A stretch of DNA of 34,169 nucleotides from an uncultured Clostridia bacterium (GCA_948440265.1 CAOJOK010000017.1:1-34169); one strand, 5' to 3'; shown: positions 24,214 through 33,901, numbered from the stretch's first letter. Numbers and translations: made by a program. Notes: a model not told the origin generated them from the letters alone.

Positions 24214-24277
24214 CGTTTCTATTGAAACGAGAATGAGTTTATCCTATACTGTTACTGCGCCCAATCGGACGCAGTAA
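24214..24277 (+). promoter_or_regulatory. Promoter of the GH3 gene with two operator-like palindromes
   Basis: TTGAAA (24222-24227), 17 bases, TATACT (24245-24250), predicted start near 24257. The -35 element lies inside the palindrome CGTTTC-TATT-GAAACG (24214-24229). A second inverted repeat, TTACTGCG (24252-24259) with CGCAGTAA (24270-24277), covers the start site. This is the layout expected for a repressed sugar-use gene; the regulator is unknown. Confidence 0.55.
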
Positions 24278-24299
24278 TTTGTTATAGGAGAAGAAAAAG

Positions 24300-27200
24300 A
24301 TGACAAAACAGCGTATGAGCAATTTCAAGTTCCGCGCAATCCTCATTCCGATAATCGCCTTTCTTTTCGTGCTGTGCCTTGTGGCAACGATAGCGGCGAG
24401 CTTCTTTTCGGTTGTGCTGGACGACCATCTCGGCAGGGGCAAACCGCATATAGAGGGCGGAAACGGCGCAAGCGCCGACTATTACGAGCAGCCCTATAAA
24501 AACAGAAACGAGTCGAAAGAAGCGTCGTATAAGGTGGCGCAAAAAGTGCAGAACGAAGGCACCGTGCTGCTGAAAAACAACGGCGTTCTGCCGCTTGCGG
24601 AAAAGACTTCGGTAACTCCGTTCGGTTATCGCTATCTTTCTCCGGTATACGGACAAAGCGGCTCGGGCTCGGCAAAATGGGTGACGGACCCGATAACGCC
24701 GAAAGCCGGATTGGAAAGCTGTATGACCGTAAATTCCGCGGCGGCAGATAAAATGAAAGGCACGCCCAAACCTTTGACGGAAGCGAGCGGCACGACAAGC
24801 GCAGGCGCGCAAAACAGCCTTATGGGCGGAGACAGCAAAATATACGAACATCCCGTTTCCGTATATTCGGGCATAGAGAGCGCCGTGGAAAATACGACGG
24901 CGATAGTGTTTATAGCAAGAGAAGGGCAGGAAGGTTCGGATAAGAAATACGACGGTTACACGGACGGTACGCCGCACTATCTCGCTCTGACGAAAAACGA
25001 GCTGGACACCGTCAGGTTCGCAAAACAGACCTGTAAAAGCGTAGTGCTCGTAATAGAGAGTTCCGCGCCTATGGAATTACAGCCGGTTATGAGCGGAGAG
25101 ACGGAAGCGGACGCAATCATAGTCGTCGGACACGTCGGAGAAAGGGGCTTTGCCTCTCTCGGCGAAATTCTCTGCGGAAAGGTAAATCCGTCGGGAAGAA
25201 CGGTGGACGTGTGGGCAAGCGACTTCACCGCAGACCCTACATACGCAAACTTCGGCGACTTTCAATACACAAACGCACAGCTGTCGGCGGCGGCTTTCGG
25301 AGAGAAAGCAGGCAACCGCAAATTCATAGAGTACGCCGAAGACGTATATATGGGCTACCGCTATTATGAAACGGCGGACGCGGAAGACGACGCTTTCGTT
25401 TACGGCGAATTGGACGCAAACGGCGGCGTTAAAACGAAAGGCGCCGTGGCATACCCGTTCGGATACGGCTTGTCGTATACGAAATTCGATAAAAAAATAA
25501 CCGCTTTCGAAGAAAAAGAAAACGGCGAAATAACCGTGTCCGTCAACGTCGTAAATAAAGGCGACAGGGCGGGAAAGGAAACGGTACAGCTGTATTATAC
25601 CGCGCCTTATACGCAGTTCGACAAGTCAAACGACATAGAGAAAGCGACCACGAATCTGATTGCATTTGCCAAAACAGACGTGATAGAAAAGGGCGGAAAC
25701 GCCACCGTTACGCTGTCGTTCGATAAAGAAGAAATGGCGTCCTATTGCCACAGCCGCGATAACGGCGACGGCACGAAAGGCGCGTATGTGCTGGAAGACG
25801 GCGAGTATAAAATAGAGCTGAAAAACAACAGCCACGACGTCGTCGAAACGAAAACCGTGAACGTGGACGAAACCGTGTGGTACGATTCGGCAAATCCCAG
25901 AAAGTCGGAAAAGACGGCTCAATCGAAATTGACCCTTGACGGCAAGTCGACCGAAAAGCCCAAAAGCGGAGATAAATATATCGCGGCAAACAACCGCTTC
26001 GATGAGAGCACGGACTATATGAATACGGAGAGCCGCATTTTAAGCCGCAAGGACTGGAAAGGAACTTTCCCCGTTATGCCTGCGGACAGAAAAAAGACGC
26101 TGTCCGATAAGACGGCGGCAATCTTCGGCATAGAGGAGACGTTCGATTATAAGACGGATAAAAAGCTGGGCAATGTGGAAGGCAGTGCGGTATACAGAAA
26201 AGAAGGCTTTGCGCATAAAGAGAACAATTTGAAACTATCCGATATGTGCGGCTTGTATTACGACGACCCCAAGTGGGAAGAATTTTTACAGCAGATAGAC
26301 TTTTCCGACTCCGCGCAGGTCAAGCAGATTGTGGAACTGATGACGGGCGCAAACTATACTACCTCGGAAATAACGGGCTTGGGCATACCCACGACGCTGC
26401 ACGCGGACGGCGCAAACGGCATAAAGGTGGTAAAGACCGACGCGGGTATGAAACTGTCCGCGACGTACGGATATGCTCCGCTTATGGCGGCGACGTGGAA
26501 TACAAAGCTTATGTACGAAGTGGGCGACATATTCGGAAAAGAAGCTATGGTGAACAATATTTCGGGCTGGTATTCTCCTGCGATAAACCTGCACCGCAGT
26601 CCGTTTTCGGGCAGAGTATTCGAGTATTACAGCGAAGACCCCGTGCTTACGGGCAAGATTGCGGCGGCGGTCGTGAGCGGCGCCGGCGACAGCGGTATGT
26701 ACTGCTATATAAAGCACTTTGCGCTGAACGACCAGGAAACCAACCGCGCCGTTCTCGTCCATACTTGGGCTACCGAACAGGCGATGAGAGAGCTGTATTT
26801 AAAGGCATTCGAGATACCGTTCAAAGAATCTATGATGACGATAAAATACATATCGGGCGAAGACGGCACGATGAGCGAGAGAACAATGCGCGCGGCAACG
26901 GCGGTTATGGCGTCGCAGAACGATATAGGCTCTACGATTGCTCACGCGAATTACGCTCTGCTCACGCAGGTGCTTCGCGGCGAATGGGGCTTCGAAGGCA
27001 ACGTGCACAGCGATATGTATCACTGGACGGGAGAGAAGAACTTCTTCGATTTGACTTTCCGCGCAGGGTGCGATACTTTCCTGACAATACCGTCTATGGC
27101 GGGATTGCAGGATAAGTCCAGCCCCACCGCACAGGGCGTAATGAGACGCGCGGTGCATAATGTGGCGTATGCGATAGTCAACTCCGCCAAAATGCAGGGC

Positions 27201-27371
27201 GTCGCTCCGGGCGGAACGATTTATTACGATATGTCGCCTTGGAAAATCTGGCTGATAGTCGTGAGCGTTGTCGTATATGCGGCAGTGGCGGCAGGCGTAG
27301 TGCTGATTGTCTTGCGCGCGCTCGACGAAAAAAAGCATCCCGAAAATTATATGCGTAAGGATAAAGCATAA
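24300..27371 (+). CDS. Membrane-anchored family 3 glycoside hydrolase with permuted domain order
   Basis: This 1023-residue enzyme probably removes glucosyl or related beta-linked units from oligosaccharides at the cell surface. N-terminal membrane helix (about 11-38) and C-terminal helix (about 995-1015). The GH3 C-terminal domain comes first (QNEGTVLLKNNGVLPLAE at about 83, ending near YPFGYGLSYTKF at about 395), then a fibronectin-III-like domain, then the catalytic barrel (about 640-985). The barrel shows KHFALNDQETNR (from 805) and GFEGNVHSDMYHW with Asp905 as expected nucleophile. The reversed order is known in some GH3 beta-glucosidases. Anchors at both ends are unusual. Substrate cannot be read from the sequence. 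Monocistronic, with its own promoter and terminator. Confidence 0.9.
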   Translation: MTKQRMSNFKFRAILIPIIAFLFVLCLVATIAASFFSVVLDDHLGRGKPHIEGGNGASADYYEQPYKNRNESKEASYKVAQKVQNEGTVLLKNNGVLPLAEKTSVTPFGYRYLSPVYGQSGSGSAKWVTDPITPKAGLESCMTVNSAAADKMKGTPKPLTEASGTTSAGAQNSLMGGDSKIYEHPVSVYSGIESAVENTTAIVFIAREGQEGSDKKYDGYTDGTPHYLALTKNELDTVRFAKQTCKSVVLVIESSAPMELQPVMSGETEADAIIVVGHVGERGFASLGEILCGKVNPSGRTVDVWASDFTADPTYANFGDFQYTNAQLSAAAFGEKAGNRKFIEYAEDVYMGYRYYETADAEDDAFVYGELDANGGVKTKGAVAYPFGYGLSYTKFDKKITAFEEKENGEITVSVNVVNKGDRAGKETVQLYYTAPYTQFDKSNDIEKATTNLIAFAKTDVIEKGGNATVTLSFDKEEMASYCHSRDNGDGTKGAYVLEDGEYKIELKNNSHDVVETKTVNVDETVWYDSANPRKSEKTAQSKLTLDGKSTEKPKSGDKYIAANNRFDESTDYMNTESRILSRKDWKGTFPVMPADRKKTLSDKTAAIFGIEETFDYKTDKKLGNVEGSAVYRKEGFAHKENNLKLSDMCGLYYDDPKWEEFLQQIDFSDSAQVKQIVELMTGANYTTSEITGLGIPTTLHADGANGIKVVKTDAGMKLSATYGYAPLMAATWNTKLMYEVGDIFGKEAMVNNISGWYSPAINLHRSPFSGRVFEYYSEDPVLTGKIAAAVVSGAGDSGMYCYIKHFALNDQETNRAVLVHTWATEQAMRELYLKAFEIPFKESMMTIKYISGEDGTMSERTMRAATAVMASQNDIGSTIAHANYALLTQVLRGEWGFEGNVHSDMYHWTGEKNFFDLTFRAGCDTFLTIPSMAGLQDKSSPTAQGVMRRAVHNVAYAIVNSAKMQGVAPGGTIYYDMSPWKIWLIVVSVVVYAAVAAGVVLIVLRALDEKKHPENYMRKDKA

Positions 27372-27390
27372 TAAACATAGGTGCAGGAAA

Positions 27391-27421
27391 AGAGAGTAAT
27401 GCGAATTACTCTCTTTTTTTG
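27391..27421 (+). terminator. Intrinsic terminator after the GH3 gene
   Basis: AGAGAGTAAT (27391-27400) pairs with ATTACTCTCT (27405-27414) around GCGA, followed by seven T. Confidence 0.95.
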
Positions 27422-27453
27422 CGTTAAAAATCTTTTCCGCCTTTTCAATTTTC

Positions 27454-27482
27454 TTGCAAAAAGCAAAGCCGTGTGATATAAT
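27454..27482 (+). promoter_or_regulatory. Promoter of valS
   Basis: TTGCAA (27454-27459), 17 bases, TATAAT (27477-27482). The leader is only about 25 bases, too short for the T-box element that controls many synthetase genes in this phylum. Confidence 0.85.
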
Positions 27483-27513
27483 GATTTCGATATTTCAAAC
27501 AACGGAGCAGATA

Positions 27514-30123
27514 ATGGACAAGACTTACGAGCCTAAAAGTTTCGAAAAACGACTGTATAAAAAATGGACGGATAATAAATACTTCGCCGCAACCGCAAAC
27601 AGCGGCAGAAAACCGTTTACGATAGTAATGCCGCCCCCGAACATAACGGGACAGCTTCACGTCGGACACGCGTTGGATATGACGCTGCAGGACGCCGTAA
27701 CGCGTTTCAAGCGTATGCAGGGCTATGAAGCGCTGTGGCTGCCGGGCGTGGACCACGCGTCCATTGCAACCGAAGTCAAAGTCGTGGAAAAAATGAAGGA
27801 AGAAGGCTTGACGAAGGCAAGCGTCGGCAGAGACGGCTTTTTGAAACGCGCATACGATTGGAAGGAAAAGTTCGGCGGCAGAATAGTCGAACAGCTCAAA
27901 CAGCTCGGTTCCTCCTGCGATTGGGACAGACAGGCTTTCACGATGGACGAACGCTGCTCCAAAGCCGTGCGCGAAGTTTTCGTAAATCTGTATAACAAAA
28001 ATCTGATATACCGCGGCGACAGAATAATCAATTGGTGCCCGTGCTGTAAAACCGCCATATCCGATGCCGAAGTGGAATACGAACAGGCGGACTCTCATCT
28101 TTGGCATATCAAATACCCGTTTGCCGACGGCAGCGGTTTTATAACCGTCGCCACGACAAGACCGGAAACACTTATAGGCGACGTGGCTGTCGCCGTCAAT
28201 CCGAAAGATAAAAAATACGCCGCCGTCGTCGGCAAAATGTTGAAATTGCCGCTGACGGACAGGGAAATACCCGTAATCGCCGACGAGTATGTGGAAAGCG
28301 GTTTCGGCAGCGGCGCGGTCAAAATAACGCCTGCACACGACCCCAACGACTTCGAAGTCGGCAAAAGACACAATCTCGACGTGATACGGGTTATGGACGA
28401 CGCCGCCTGTATGAACGAAAAGGCAGGCAAATACGCAGGTATGGACAGGTGGCAGGCAAGGGAAGCTATGCTTGCCGACCTGAAAGAACAGGGACTGCTC
28501 GTAAAGACTGTGAAGCACGCGAACAACGTCGGGCACTGCTACCGTTGCAATACGGTAATCGAACCGATAGTGTCCAAGCAGTGGTTTGTCAAAATGCCGC
28601 CGCTCGCTCTGCCTGCGGTCAAAGCCGTAAAGGATAAACAGGTAGTGTTTCTGCCCAAACGCTTCGAAAAGATATATCTGCATTGGATGGAAAATATCCG
28701 CGATTGGTGCATAAGCCGCCAGCTCTGGTGGGGTCACAGAATACCGGCATTTTATTGCGACAAGTGCGGCGAAATGACGGTGAGCAAAGAGGATATAACC
28801 GTCTGCCCGAAGTGCGGAGCAAAAGTGCGTCAGGACGAAGACGTGCTGGACACCTGGTTCTCGTCCGCGCTCTGGCCGTTCTCCACGCTCGGCTTCCCCG
28901 AAAAGACGGAAGACTTGAAGTATTTTTACCCCACGTCGCTCTTGATAACGGGCTACGACATAATCTTCTTCTGGGTGGCGAGAATGATTTTCTCGGGCTT
29001 GGAGCATACGGGCGAAGTGCCGTTCAAGGAAGTGCTTATTCACGGTATCGTGCGCGATAAGTACGGGCGCAAGATGAGCAAGTCGCTCGGCAACGGCGTC
29101 GACCCGATTGAGATAATAGAAAAGTACGGGGCGGACACTCTGCGCATATCGCTTGTCAGCGGCGTCAAAGCAGGCGGCGATATCAAGTATAACGAAGATA
29201 AGTGCGAGGGCTACCGCAATTTCATAAATAAGATTTGGAACGCCGCAAGGTTCGTGCTTATGAACTGCGACGGAGTGGAGATAAAGAATATCGACGACGT
29301 AAAGCCGTCGCCTGCCGATATGTGGATACTCGTAAAACTTTCCGCGCTCATAAACAGCGTGACCAAGTATATGGAGAGATACGAAGTCGGTCTTGCCGCC
29401 GCAAAGCTGTACGAGTTTATACGAAGCGAGTTCTGCGATAAGTATATAGAGCTGTCCAAGACCGCGCTTTACAGCGACGATAAGGATAAAAGGGCGGACA
29501 CGCTGTCCGTGCTCGTCCACGTTCTGACCCAGCTGTTGAAACTTGCGCACCCGATAATACCGTTCGTCACGGCGGAGATTTACGACAGCCTGCCCGTCAG
29601 GGACGCCGAAGATATTATGATTTCGCCTTATCCGACGGCAAAGAGATTTTCGTTTAAAAAGCAGGCGAGCGATATGCACAACGTGCTGGAGCTCATACAC
29701 GCGATAAGAAATATCCGCGGAGAAATGGGCGTCAGCCAGTCGGTCAAAACGGCTATATATCTCGTTCCGAAAAAGGGCAGCGAAAGCGTCGTGAAAAAGG
29801 GCGCAAAGTATGTGGAGAAACTTGCAGGCGGAAATAAAACAGTCATAGGCGAAAAACCGCAGGGCAAAAGCGTGAACATAGTCACGCCCATTGCCGAAGT
29901 GTATCTGCCGCTCGGCGAACTCATAGATACCGATAAGGAAAAGGAGAGAATCAAAAAGGAACTGGAAACGGTGGAGAGCGAGATTGCAAGGGCAAGCGGA
30001 AAACTCGATAACCCCGGGTTTGCCAATAAAGCCCCCGCGCACCTTGTGCAGGAAGAAAGGGCAAAGCTGGAAAAATACACCGCGCTGAAAGCCGACCTTA
30101 TCAAAAAACTCGAATCCCTTTAA
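27514..30123 (+). CDS. valS: Valyl-tRNA synthetase
   Basis: This class I synthetase charges tRNA-Val in the cytoplasm. The 869 residues have the complete family layout. The Rossmann-fold signature HVGH lies at 49-52 (in PPPNITGQLHVGHAL), and the editing domain has TTRPETLIGDVAVAVN. Cys pairs may bind zinc (WCPCCKTAISDAE; CDKCGEM ... CPKCGAK). The KMSKS motif is at 520-524 (RKMSKSLGNGVDP), followed by the anticodon-binding domain and the C-terminal tRNA-binding coiled coil (ELETVESEIARASGKLDNPG). GGAG at 27504-27507 and ATG at 27514 fix the start; the longer frame from 27454 begins inside the promoter. A terminator follows directly. Confidence 0.97.
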   Translation: MDKTYEPKSFEKRLYKKWTDNKYFAATANSGRKPFTIVMPPPNITGQLHVGHALDMTLQDAVTRFKRMQGYEALWLPGVDHASIATEVKVVEKMKEEGLTKASVGRDGFLKRAYDWKEKFGGRIVEQLKQLGSSCDWDRQAFTMDERCSKAVREVFVNLYNKNLIYRGDRIINWCPCCKTAISDAEVEYEQADSHLWHIKYPFADGSGFITVATTRPETLIGDVAVAVNPKDKKYAAVVGKMLKLPLTDREIPVIADEYVESGFGSGAVKITPAHDPNDFEVGKRHNLDVIRVMDDAACMNEKAGKYAGMDRWQAREAMLADLKEQGLLVKTVKHANNVGHCYRCNTVIEPIVSKQWFVKMPPLALPAVKAVKDKQVVFLPKRFEKIYLHWMENIRDWCISRQLWWGHRIPAFYCDKCGEMTVSKEDITVCPKCGAKVRQDEDVLDTWFSSALWPFSTLGFPEKTEDLKYFYPTSLLITGYDIIFFWVARMIFSGLEHTGEVPFKEVLIHGIVRDKYGRKMSKSLGNGVDPIEIIEKYGADTLRISLVSGVKAGGDIKYNEDKCEGYRNFINKIWNAARFVLMNCDGVEIKNIDDVKPSPADMWILVKLSALINSVTKYMERYEVGLAAAKLYEFIRSEFCDKYIELSKTALYSDDKDKRADTLSVLVHVLTQLLKLAHPIIPFVTAEIYDSLPVRDAEDIMISPYPTAKRFSFKKQASDMHNVLELIHAIRNIRGEMGVSQSVKTAIYLVPKKGSESVVKKGAKYVEKLAGGNKTVIGEKPQGKSVNIVTPIAEVYLPLGELIDTDKEKERIKKELETVESEIARASGKLDNPGFANKAPAHLVQEERAKLEKYTALKADLIKKLESL

Positions 30124-30143
30124 ACCCCGTAAAACAGCAAAAG

Positions 30144-30178
30144 AAAACGGCACCCTTTAAGTGCCGTTTTTTTATTTT
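30144..30178. terminator. Terminator after valS, probably bidirectional
   Basis: AAAACGGCAC (30144-30153) pairs with GTGCCGTTTT (30161-30170), followed by a T-rich run to 30178. On the minus strand the stem is followed by TTTTCTTTTG, so it may also end the convergent BspA-like gene. Confidence 0.85.
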
Positions 30179-30229
30179 TGCTTCATTGTGCGTTTATTTC
30201 GTCATATTTCGGCTCTGCGCGCCCTTGTT

Positions 30230-32977
30230 TCAGCTCTTGGATATATTTCCGTCCGAGCATTTGACGGTGTATCTGCCGGTGTAAGAGTCCCACCCGAACA
30301 CCTTGTCGACGCCGTTCCACTGCTGTTTCGTGCCGTTGAAAGTTATGGTTGAAAGATTGCCGCAGCCCTCGAACGACCGCGCGTCTATGCACGAAACGCC
30401 GCCGCCTATAACGACGCTCGAAAGGGAATCGCACCCCGAAAACAGGTAGGACGGAAGATAGGCGACGTTGCTCGAAAGGACGGCACTCGTCAGACTTTCG
30501 CAGCCACCGAACGCATATCCGCCGATAGAAGTCACTCCGTCGGGGACGACTATGCTTGCCAAATCATAGCAGTTTCTGAATGCGGAATGACATATCGTTT
30601 TGGTGTTTGCGTGAATCGTGCAGGCGGTAATGCCGTTGGTTTTTGCCTCAAACAGTACGGCATACGGATTGTCGGAATTGCCCAAATACAGCGCGCCTTC
30701 ATACTCGTTGTACTTCAATTTATTGCAGCCCGAGAACACCGTTCTGCCCATAGCCGCAACGCTCTCGGCAAGAGTCACGCTCGACAGATTGGCGCAGTTT
30801 TCAAACGCGTAATCTTCTATTGTTGTCACGCCGCCGCCGATAGCCGCGCTCGAAAGACCGCTGCCGCTGAAAGCGTAACCTTCTATAACCGTCACGCTGT
30901 CGGGAACGGTTACGGCTTTGAGTGCGGTGCAATCGCCGAACGCATAGCCCTCGATGACGTTCACCCCGTCGGGAATTGTAACGCTTGAAAGTGAACTGCA
31001 GTTTCTGAACATAGACCAGGGAATACGCGTGATATTTTTCGATATGACCGCGCTTGAAAGGGAGCCGCAGTTTCGGAAAGCAAACTTTCCGATTTGCGTC
31101 ACGCTGTCGGGAATGACTATGCTCGTCAGACTGCCGCAGCCGTCGAACGCCGAATCTTCTATGGCTTTGACGCCCTTGCCTATGGCGACGCTCGTAAGAT
31201 TTGTACATTCGAGAAAAGTATTGCTCTCGATTGCGGAAACGCCGTCGGGTATGGCAATGCTTTTCAGATTTTTGCAGTATATAAACGCCGACGCGGCAAT
31301 GACTTTCGTGCGGTCGTTAATCTTGCAGGAAGCAATGTCGTTGCTTTTTGCTTTCACCAAAACGGCATAAGGATTGTCGGCATTGCCGACGTACAGAGCA
31401 TTTTCGTATTCGTTGTACTTCAATTTGCCGCAGGCATAAAACGGTACGCCGACGACTTTCGCCACGCTGTCGGGAACGGTTATGCTCGTCAGATTACTGC
31501 AGCCGTCGAACGTGCGTTCCTTGATGACAGTCACGCCGCTCGGAATAACAAACTCGGTGAGAGACGAACAGCTTGCAAAAGCCGAACCGCCGATTGTGTT
31601 CACGCTGCCCGGCAGGGCAATGCTTTTCAAACCGTGACAGGCGACAAACGCCGAATCTCCGATAGTCGTTACGCCGTTCGGAATGGTCGCGCTTGCAAGT
31701 TTTTTACAACTCAAGAATGCAGAATCTCCGATAATCGTCACGCCGCTCGGAACGGCAATGCTTAAAAGCTCACCGCAGTAGGCAAACGCTTCGCCGCCGA
31801 TTGCTTTCGTGCGGCTGTTGATTTCGCAGGAAGTTATGCCGTCGTCTTTCGCCTTTATCAGCGCCGCATACGGATTTTCGGCATTGCCTAAATACAGCGC
31901 GTTGTCGTATTCGTTATATCGCAGTTTTTCGCAATACGAAAATGCGGACGCGCCTATACTCTCTATGCTGTCGGGAATGGTTACGCTCGTCAGATTGTTA
32001 CAGCTTTCGAACGCGTTGCTTTCGATTGTCGTCACGCCGTCGGGTATTGTTATATCGGTCAAACCGTAACAGCCGCCGAACACCGAATATTCGATAACTT
32101 TTACGCTTTTCGGAATGTTCACGCTTTTAAGGGCAAGACAGTCGTAAAAAGCAAAATGTCCGATATCGACAACGCTGTCGGGAAGCGACGCGCTCTGCAG
32201 AGAGGAACAGCCTGCAAAGGCATAGCCGCCGATTGTCGTCACGCCGTCGGGCACGGTTATGCTTTTCAAATCGCAATACCGAAGCGCATAGTCCGCTATG
32301 ACTTTGGTCTGTTCGTTAATCTTGCAGGAAGTTATATTATTGGTTTTGGTTTTTATAAGCACCGCATACGGATTGCCTTCGTTTCCGAGATACAGCGCTT
32401 TGTCATATTCGCCGTATTTCAATTTTCCGCATTTTTCGAAAGCCCCCGCGGAAACGGACGTCACGCTGTCGGGAACGGATATGTCTGTCAGACTGCTGCA
32501 ATTCTTAAACGCGCTCTGCGCGATATGCGTAACGCCTTTGCCGATTGCAACGCTTTTCAGCCTGCGGCAGTCGCTCACCGCATATTCGTCTATGCCTGTC
32601 ACGGGCTTGCCGTTGTAATAGGAGGGTATGACAAGGGCTTCTTCCGTCTTGGACTTAATGCCGCTCACGGAATATGCCGCAATTTCGCCGTCTCTTTCAA
32701 TCGGCGAGTATGTCAAAAGCAGAGACGACGAGTCGGGAAGAAGATAGCCGCAGACGTCGCACTTGCCGTCGCCGTTTTTGTCGGCGTGCTTTGCATTGTT
32801 CTTTTTCTTTTCGCACCCTTCGACCGTGCATTTGTGCCAGTGATACACGTCGTCGAACGTCCACTCCGAGGCGTAATCGTGCGCGTGACCGCCGCAGCTA
32901 TTGCAGGAAGCAAACGCAAAAACGCACGCAATAGAACATACGATTGCCGTTAATGCGCGGATAATCTTGCTTCTCAT
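30230..32977 (-). CDS. BspA-like leucine-rich-repeat lipoprotein
   Basis: This 915-residue surface protein starts at ATG 32977 with GGAGGGG just upstream. The signal has a lipobox FASC (Cys25). A His/Cys-rich module follows (WTFDDVYHWHKC ... GDGKCDVCGY, about 38-80), probably a small metal-binding or ribbon-like unit common in gut Clostridia surface proteins. The rest is LRR_5/BspA repeats of about 23 residues, of the type LTSVTIPDSVTSIGxxAFxxC. Four inserted modules (YNEYDNALYLGNxxNPYA..., coded near 32290-32420, 31805-31925, 31320-31425 and 30600-30718) break the repeat array at regular places. BspA-type proteins often bind host or bacterial surfaces. The ligand is unknown. Confidence 0.9.
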   Translation of the reverse strand: MRSKIIRALTAIVCSIACVFAFASCNSCGGHAHDYASEWTFDDVYHWHKCTVEGCEKKKNNAKHADKNGDGKCDVCGYLLPDSSSLLLTYSPIERDGEIAAYSVSGIKSKTEEALVIPSYYNGKPVTGIDEYAVSDCRRLKSVAIGKGVTHIAQSAFKNCSSLTDISVPDSVTSVSAGAFEKCGKLKYGEYDKALYLGNEGNPYAVLIKTKTNNITSCKINEQTKVIADYALRYCDLKSITVPDGVTTIGGYAFAGCSSLQSASLPDSVVDIGHFAFYDCLALKSVNIPKSVKVIEYSVFGGCYGLTDITIPDGVTTIESNAFESCNNLTSVTIPDSIESIGASAFSYCEKLRYNEYDNALYLGNAENPYAALIKAKDDGITSCEINSRTKAIGGEAFAYCGELLSIAVPSGVTIIGDSAFLSCKKLASATIPNGVTTIGDSAFVACHGLKSIALPGSVNTIGGSAFASCSSLTEFVIPSGVTVIKERTFDGCSNLTSITVPDSVAKVVGVPFYACGKLKYNEYENALYVGNADNPYAVLVKAKSNDIASCKINDRTKVIAASAFIYCKNLKSIAIPDGVSAIESNTFLECTNLTSVAIGKGVKAIEDSAFDGCGSLTSIVIPDSVTQIGKFAFRNCGSLSSAVISKNITRIPWSMFRNCSSLSSVTIPDGVNVIEGYAFGDCTALKAVTVPDSVTVIEGYAFSGSGLSSAAIGGGVTTIEDYAFENCANLSSVTLAESVAAMGRTVFSGCNKLKYNEYEGALYLGNSDNPYAVLFEAKTNGITACTIHANTKTICHSAFRNCYDLASIVVPDGVTSIGGYAFGGCESLTSAVLSSNVAYLPSYLFSGCDSLSSVVIGGGVSCIDARSFEGCGNLSTITFNGTKQQWNGVDKVFGWDSYTGRYTVKCSDGNISKS

Positions 32978-32999
32978 AAACCCCTCCTTGAAAAACGCA

Positions 33000-33033
33000 A
33001 ATAGAAAAGCACGCAAAGCGAAAACGCTTTGCG
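33000..33033 (-). terminator. Terminator between the TSCPD and BspA-like genes
   Basis: On the minus strand, CGCAAAGCG (33033-33025), TTTT, CGCTTTGCG (33020-33012), then TGCTTTTCTATTT. The U run is interrupted, so partial read-through into the lipoprotein gene is plausible; I see no separate promoter for that gene. Confidence 0.7.
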
Positions 33034-33044
33034 GCATAAAAGTT

Positions 33045-33299
33045 TTACTGTTGCGAGTGCTGTTTTTTGTACTCTATGAGTGCTTTCGCAAGCTGGTCGG
33101 GGCAGGAAGTATTTCCGCGGCACTGAATACCCGACAGTTTTGCGATTATGTCGTCGATTTTCATTCCGACGGCAAGTCTGGAAATGCCCTGCGTGTTTCC
33201 GCTGCAGCCGTTGACGAATTTCAAAGACTTCAAAACGTCGTTTTCGACTTCGAAGATAATCTGACGGCTGCACGTTCCGTTTGTTCTGTAAGATTCCAT
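33045..33299 (-). CDS. TSCPD domain protein
   Basis: This 84-residue protein matches the small TSCPD family (also related to the C-terminal part of some ribonucleotide reductases): GTCSRQIIFEVEND near the start, NGCSGNTQGISRL in the middle and CRGNTSCPDQLAKAL at the end, with conserved Cys that may bind metal. Function is unknown. AGGAG lies upstream of ATG 33299. It follows the DUF4364 gene by 42 bases on the same strand and is probably co-transcribed. Confidence 0.9.
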   Translation of the reverse strand: MESYRTNGTCSRQIIFEVENDVLKSLKFVNGCSGNTQGISRLAVGMKIDDIIAKLSGIQCRGNTSCPDQLAKALIEYKKQHSQQ

Positions 33300-33341
33300 A
33301 GTATATGTAGCTCCTGTAAAAAGTGTGTACTGATTAAATTG

Positions 33342-33866
33342 TCAATCGATTAACGCTTCGTGTAGGGAAGAATAGACTTGCGCCGCCTTGTCCTTCCACT
33401 TTTCATAGACGTTTTTCGCGGTATGCCTGTTTGCGACGTTCAGCTTGACTTCCAAAGTCGTCTGAATGGGGTCGACGATTTTAAGGATAACGGTGTAAGT
33501 ACCGTCCGCATTTTTATAATAGGTGCCGCTGTATTCCTGTTTGCGGCGGAAAGTCATACGGTTTTCCTTGATGTATTCCGTAATGTCGCTGCGGAGCGAA
33601 GTGGGTATCTGCATATAGAACATAGCCAGACACATACGCCCGTCGGGAGTAATGGAGTAATAACTGTTTCTGTCGTGCGTGGACTGATAAATGAACTCCG
33701 TTTCGAGGAGCTGTGCCATAGCCTGCTTGCAGTCCATATAGGTGAGCCACATATTGCGGCTCGTGCACATTTCGATAATGGTATTCTCCGTTATGGGGAC
33801 GTCCATCTTATCAAAAACGAACAGCAAAATAAGCTTATTTACCGTTGTTTCGCCGGAAAACTCCAC
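33342..33866 (-). CDS. DUF4364 winged-helix protein
   Basis: This protein of about 174 residues is a probable DNA-binding regulator of a family largely confined to Clostridia. The start VNKLILLFVFDKMDVPITEN and the wing region (YYSITPDGRMCLAMFY) fit DUF4364, with a beta-rich C-terminal half (GTYTVILKIVDPIQTTLEVKL). I place the start at GTG 33866, 12 bases after GGAGG (33883-33879). The TTG at 33902 lies within the promoter and upstream of the predicted transcript start. Target genes are unknown. Confidence 0.85.
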   Translation of the reverse strand: MEFSGETTVNKLILLFVFDKMDVPITENTIIEMCTSRNMWLTYMDCKQAMAQLLETEFIYQSTHDRNSYYSITPDGRMCLAMFYMQIPTSLRSDITEYIKENRMTFRRKQEYSGTYYKNADGTYTVILKIVDPIQTTLEVKLNVANRHTAKNVYEKWKDKAAQVYSSLHEALID

Positions 33867-33901
33867 TTCAAAACAATTCCTCCGATATATCTCGTCTATC
33901 A

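Noticed and set aside
27421..27513. T-box leader before valS
   Set aside because: The promoter leaves a leader of only about 25 bases, with no room for specifier and antiterminator stems.
27445..30153. Minus-strand open frame of 902 codons opposite valS
   Set aside because: The plus frame has all synthetase motifs; the minus frame is a shadow caused by codon bias.
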